A stretch of DNA of 10,601 bases from Defluviicoccus sp. (GTDB lineage Bacteria > Pseudomonadota > Alphaproteobacteria > MPNO01), in assembly GCA_028820945.1 (NCBI GenBank), contig JAPPHW010000367.1, positions 1-10,601 on the forward strand, read 5' to 3'. Every line of letters begins with the position of its first letter. The stretch's first letter is position 1. The notes below the pieces were generated by a model that saw nothing but the letters and a program-made list of their open reading frames with translations, made no database searches and was not told the origin of the DNA. Positions 7,808-10,601 of the stretch are shown in pieces. Both the position numbers and the translations under genes were made by a program.

Positions 7808-9090
7808 GCGCGGCGGCGATTTCCTCGGTGACGGGCCGCCGGGTATGGGATTCGCGCGCGCGGCCCACCGTGGAGGTCGAGGTCTCGCTTTCGGGCGGCG
7901 CACACGGTCGGGCGATCGCGCCCGCCGGCGCCGCGCGGGGAAGCGGCGAGGCGGCGGACCTCCGGGACGGCGGAGAGGCGTTCGGCGGCTACGGCGTGGC
8001 GCGCGCCGTCGCCGCGGCGAACGGCGAAATCGCCGCCGCGCTCGAAGGCCTCGACGCCCGCGAACAGGAGGGCGCGGACCGGCGCCTGATCGGGCTCGAC
8101 GGCACGGCGGACAAGTCCCGGCTCGGCGGCAACGCGACGGTCGCCGCGTCGATGGCCGTCGCCCATGCCGCCGCCGCCGCCGAAGGCGTGCCCCTCTGGC
8201 GCTATCTCGCCGGCGACGCGGAACCGGTCATGCCGCTGCCCGAGATCCAGATATTCGGCGGCGGCGCCCACGCCGCGCGGCGGGTGGACATCCAGGACTT
8301 CATGGTCGTCGCGGTCGGCGCCTCGGATTACGGCGAAGCGCTCGACTGGACGGCGGAGGTCTACCGCGCGGCCGGGACGATCATGGCCGAACGCGGCCTC
8401 CTCGCCGGCACCGCGGACGAGGGCGGCTTCTGGCCGGCCTTCGACGGCAACGAGCAGGCGCTGGAGACACTCGTCCAGGCCATCGAGCGCGCCGGTCTGG
8501 CGCCGGGCGAGCAGGTCGCGATTTCCCTCGACGTCGCCGCGTCCGAGTTCGGCGCGGACGGACGCTACCGCCTCGCCCGCGACGGCAGGACGCTCGACAC
8601 CGACGGGATGTGCGACCTGCTCGGCGGCTGGATCGAACGCTTCCCCGTCGTTTCCGTCGAGGACCCTCTTGCGGAGGACGATTTGGACGGGCTCGCCGCC
8701 TTCACCCGGACCCATGGCGGGCGCGTGCAGGTGATCGGCGACGACGCGCTGGTGAGCGATGCCGCCCGGGTGAGGCGGGCGGCGGAAGCGGGTGCCTGCA
8801 ACGCGGTCCTGCTGAAACCGAACCAGGCGGGCACGCTCACCGAATGCAGGGAAGCGCTGGAAGCGGCGCGCGCGGCCGGCTACGGCGCCGTCGTCTCGGC
8901 GCGCTCCGGCGAGACCGAGGACGTGACCGTGGTCCATCTCGCGGTGGGCTGGGGCGTGGGACAGCTCAAGGTCGGCTCGATCGCCCACGGCGAGCGCACG
9001 GCGAAGTGGAACGAGGGGCTCAGGATCGCGGAGACCCTGCCGGACGGCGGCGGGCTGCCGCCGCGCTCGGCGTTCCCGTGGGGCGCGTGA
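7804..9090 (+). CDS. divergent enolase paralogue with altered active site
   Basis: Full-length enolase-family protein (428 residues) starting at the GTG overlapping the kinase stop. It has both enolase domains: N-terminal WDSRARPTVEVEV (15-27) and a C-terminal barrel. Retained, in yeast enolase numbering, are the Mg ligands Asp246, Glu295 and Asp320 (here Asp243, Glu286, Asp313). The base Lys345 (Lys338 in LLKPNQAGTLTE), Lys396 (Lys389), His159 (His156), Glu211 (Glu206 in ADEGG) and the Arg374-Ser375 pair (Arg367-Ser368) are also kept. Changed are the mobile loop SGAST, which reads AGAAR (41-45) and so loses the second-metal Ser39, His373 to Ala366 in SARSGETED, and Glu168 to Asp165. Proton abstraction thus looks possible, but the pocket differs from that for 2-phosphoglycerate. 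I infer a dehydratase of the enolase type for another phosphorylated hydroxyacid. The organism's glycolytic enolase is presumably elsewhere. Confidence 0.92.
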   Translation: MSAAAISSVTGRRVWDSRARPTVEVEVSLSGGAHGRAIAPAGAARGSGEAADLRDGGEAFGGYGVARAVAAANGEIAAALEGLDAREQEGADRRLIGLDGTADKSRLGGNATVAASMAVAHAAAAAEGVPLWRYLAGDAEPVMPLPEIQIFGGGAHAARRVDIQDFMVVAVGASDYGEALDWTAEVYRAAGTIMAERGLLAGTADEGGFWPAFDGNEQALETLVQAIERAGLAPGEQVAISLDVAASEFGADGRYRLARDGRTLDTDGMCDLLGGWIERFPVVSVEDPLAEDDLDGLAAFTRTHGGRVQVIGDDALVSDAARVRRAAEAGACNAVLLKPNQAGTLTECREALEAARAAGYGAVVSARSGETEDVTVVHLAVGWGVGQLKVGSIAHGERTAKWNEGLRIAETLPDGGGLPPRSAFPWGA

Positions 9091-10040
9091 TGCGGGTGGT
9101 CTTCCACTACGACACCGGCCCTGCGCTCGCCCGCCGGCTGGCCGAGGTCGCGGGCGGCGGGATCGAGATCGCCGCGTGCGGGGAAGCCGACGACGAGCGG
9201 TTCGGGGCGCTGATGGCGGATGCCGACGTGCTCTGGCACGTGCTGCGCCCGGTTTCCGCCGCGGACATCGAAACCGCGCCCCGGCTGCGGCTGATCCAGA
9301 AGATCGGCGTCGGCGTCAACACCATCGACCTCGACGCGGCCCGCGCCCGCGGCATCCCGGTGTGCAACATGCCGGGGACCAACACCCCGGCGGTCGCCGA
9401 GATGACGCTTGCCCTGATGCTGTCCGCGATGCGCCAGCTCCCGGCGTTCGGGCGCGCGACGCGGGACGGCAAAGGCTGGGCGATGGACTCGGCGATACAG
9501 GACCGCCTGGGCGAGATCGGTGGGCGGACGGTCGGCCTTGTCGGCTTCGGCGCGGTGCCGCGGGCGCTTGCCCCGGTGCTGAAGGCGCTGGGCGCGCGCC
9601 TGCTCTACACCGCCCGCGCGGCGAAACCGGAAGCCGAAGGACTCGCCGAGTGGCGAACGCTCTCCGCGCTGCTGGAGGAGTCCGACATCGTCTCGCTGCA
9701 CGTCCCGGAAACCCCGGACACGATCGGGACGATCGACGCCGCCGCGATCGGCCGCATGAAACCGGGCGCGGTCCTGGTCAACACCGCCCGCGGGAGCCTG
9801 GTCGACGAGACGGCGCTGGCCGAAGCCCTTTCGAGCGGCCGGCTCGCCGCGGCGGGGCTCGACGTCTTCGCGCGCGAGCCGGTGACGCCAGACAATCCCC
9901 TGCTCGGCCTCGACAACGTCGCGCTCGCCCCGCACGTGGCCTGGCTGACCATGGACACCGTCGAGCGCAGCCTCGAAGTCGCCCTCGAAAACTGCCGCCG
10001 CCTCGCCGCGGGGGAGTCCTTGCGCTTTCAGGTGGTTTGA
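9090..10040 (+). CDS. D-isomer-specific 2-hydroxyacid dehydrogenase
   Basis: NAD(P)-dependent oxidoreductase of 316 residues that interconverts a 2-oxoacid and its D-2-hydroxyacid. Substrate-domain features are KIGVGVNTIDLDAA (from 71) and the GIPVCNMPGTNT segment. The Rossmann motif reads GFGAVP (152-157), with Pro where the third glycycine normally stands. The catalytic residues are Arg234 in NTARGSLVDE, Glu263 in FAREP and His282 in APHVAWLT. The family includes hydroxypyruvate/glyoxylate reductase, phosphoglycerate dehydrogenase and phosphite dehydrogenase. The ATG at 9090 shares one base with the enolase stop (TGATG), so the two are coupled. As last gene of the operon it could supply or consume the 2-oxoacid used by the decarboxylase, or the hydroxyacid used by the kinase. 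The direction and substrate are inference. Confidence 0.93.
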   Translation: MRVVFHYDTGPALARRLAEVAGGGIEIAACGEADDERFGALMADADVLWHVLRPVSAADIETAPRLRLIQKIGVGVNTIDLDAARARGIPVCNMPGTNTPAVAEMTLALMLSAMRQLPAFGRATRDGKGWAMDSAIQDRLGEIGGRTVGLVGFGAVPRALAPVLKALGARLLYTARAAKPEAEGLAEWRTLSALLEESDIVSLHVPETPDTIGTIDAAAIGRMKPGAVLVNTARGSLVDETALAEALSSGRLAAAGLDVFAREPVTPDNPLLGLDNVALAPHVAWLTMDTVERSLEVALENCRRLAAGESLRFQVV

Positions 10041-10063
10041 GCGGGCCGAACGAACCGGCGAAC

Positions 10064-10237
10064 TCAGAAATCGATGCAGCGGCCGTCCTTCTCCCAGTCC
10101 CCGTAACGGGTCGGGTCGGGGCCCTTGCGGCCGCCGATCTCGGGAACGCTCTCGGGGTCGGGGCGGGCGCCTTCGCGGTTCTTTTCCACGGTCTTGCCGG
10201 TGGACTCGGGGGCGGTCTTGGGGTCTTTTGCGGCCAT
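10064..10237 (-). CDS. DUF1674 protein, SDHAF4-type succinate dehydrogenase assembly factor
   Basis: Small protein of 57 residues. A charged, Pro-rich, probably disordered N-terminal half is followed by the signature C-terminus GRKGPDPTRYGDWEKDGRCIDF (36-57), which runs to the last residue as in the family. SDHAF4/Sdh8 homologues bind the flavinylated SdhA subunit and aid its assembly with SdhB. They occur in mitochondria and alphaproteobacteria, which supports the host assignment. The start is the ATG at 10237 (MAAKDPK). The frame is open further upstream, but that part lies over the divergent rsmB gene and has no family character. The gene converges on the dehydrogenase with a 23-nt gap and is divergent from rsmB across 55 bp. 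I recall this DUF1674/rsmB neighbour pair from other alphaproteobacteria. Confidence 0.93.
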   Translation of the reverse strand: MAAKDPKTAPESTGKTVEKNREGARPDPESVPEIGGRKGPDPTRYGDWEKDGRCIDF

Positions 10238-10292
10238 CCCGGCACTATGCCCGGCGCGCGCCGGGCCGCCAACCCAGCAACGCGGACGGGCG

Positions 10293-10601
10293 ATGGGCGG
10301 CACGGAATCCACCCGGCGACAGAGACCGCGCGAGGTCGCGCACGCGCTGCTCGACGCGGTGCTCCGGGACCTCCGCGCGTTGGACGAAGCGCTCGCGGAC
10401 TCGGCCGGTTTCGCGGCGCTCTCCGAACGCGACCGGGCGCTGGTCCGGCATCTGACGGCGACGACACTGCGCCGGCTCGGCCATATCGACGCCCTGCTCG
10501 CGGACTTCATCGAACCCCCGCTGCCGGACCGCGCGGCATCGGCGCGCAACGCGGTCCGGCTCGGCGCCGCCGACATCCTGTTCCTGCGCACGCCGGCGCA
10601 C
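10293..10601 (+). CDS. rsmB: 16S rRNA (cytosine-C5) methyltransferase RsmB, N-terminal part
   Basis: The first 103 residues of a protein that runs off the window. They form a NusB-like helical RNA-binding domain: REVAHALLDAVL (13-24), LDEALADSAGFAALSERDRALVRHL with the SERDRALVR core, TTLRRLGHIDALLADFI (57-73) and RNAVRLGAADILFLRTPAH (85-103). This pattern is the N-terminal domain of RsmB (Sun/Fmu), which uses S-adenosylmethionine to methylate C967 of 16S rRNA. The catalytic methyltransferase domain lies beyond the window edge. The start is the ATG at 10293, with a GGACGGG just upstream. The frame has no stop to the last base. It is divergent from the DUF1674 gene. Confidence 0.88.
   Translation, partial: MGGTESTRRQRPREVAHALLDAVLRDLRALDEALADSAGFAALSERDRALVRHLTATTLRRLGHIDALLADFIEPPLPDRAASARNAVRLGAADILFLRTPAH

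Noticed and set aside
7845..10040. A long + strand frame that would fuse sequence under the enolase gene to the dehydrogenase
   Set aside because: The part before 9090 is Arg/Gly-rich shadow sequence of the enolase. The dehydrogenase has its own ATG at 9090 and a normal family length from there.
5650..10040. Naming the operon a phosphonate or coenzyme M biosynthesis cluster
   Set aside because: No PEP mutase or phosphosulfolactate synthase gene is in the window, and the enolase and kinase have no place in those standard routes.
10038..10066. Possible hairpin between the dehydrogenase stop and the convergent DUF1674 stop
   Set aside because: Only short four-base arms (TGAG/CTCA and GCCG/CGGC) with large loops are present and there is no T-run, so a terminator cannot be supported.
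10238..10591. An N-terminal extension of the DUF1674 protein on the minus strand
   Set aside because: It lies entirely over the rsmB N-terminal domain and intergenic DNA, and family members are short proteins starting near the ATG at 10237.

Overview
The window is GC-rich chromosomal DNA, densely packed with genes and with many GTG starts and stop/start overlaps. It most likely comes from an alphaproteobacterium. Support comes from an SDHAF4-type DUF1674 gene divergent from rsmB and from a gpsA-EVE-acs neighbourhood, both arrangements I recall from that class. I see no tRNA, rRNA, CRISPR array, insertion sequence or stable RNA gene.

Left part (1-2604, + strand): the last codons of an unidentified gene, an alpha/beta hydrolase, gpsA (glycerol-3-phosphate dehydrogenase), an EVE-domain protein and a small stand-alone Rieske protein. 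Spacing is 0 to 30 nt, so this is probably one transcription unit. It ends at a 7-bp-arm palindrome that carries both its own stop codon and that of the converging next gene.

Middle part (2615-3586, - strand): a two-gene cassette that looks like a toxin-antitoxin module. The upstream gene encodes a protein I assign to the DUF7662 group, with a C-terminal tail resembling the toxin-binding tails of VapB-type antitoxins. The downstream, overlapping gene encodes a PIN-domain nuclease with all four acidic residues. A well-formed promoter sits upstream, with 7-bp inverted repeats over its -35 element and just after its -10 element, as expected for an autoregulated operator. The cassette splits what otherwise reads as a + strand housekeeping region and may be a later insertion.

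Right part (3642-10040, + strand): a good sigma-70-type promoter (TTGTCA, 17 bp, CATAAT) drives acs (acetyl-CoA synthetase). Five genes follow with gaps of 14 nt or less or with overlaps: the two subunits of a thiamine-pyrophosphate decarboxylase of the sulfopyruvate/phosphonopyruvate type, an APH-fold small-molecule kinase, a divergent enolase paralogue and a D-2-hydroxyacid dehydrogenase. The last three resemble, by enzyme class, the route hydroxypyruvate to glycerate to 2-phosphoglycerate to phosphoenolpyruvate. The enolase, however, has lost canonical active-site residues (Mg-loop Ser to Ala, His373 to Ala, Glu168 to Asp), so the substrate is probably an analogue. This is the best candidate in the window for an undescribed pathway. 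The decarboxylase suggests a 3-substituted pyruvate, and acs suggests that acetate or acetyl-CoA may be an end product. The substrate cannot be read from the sequence.

Right edge (10064-10601): a small DUF1674 protein on the - strand converges on the pathway operon and diverges from the 5' end of rsmB (16S rRNA m5C methyltransferase), which runs off the window.
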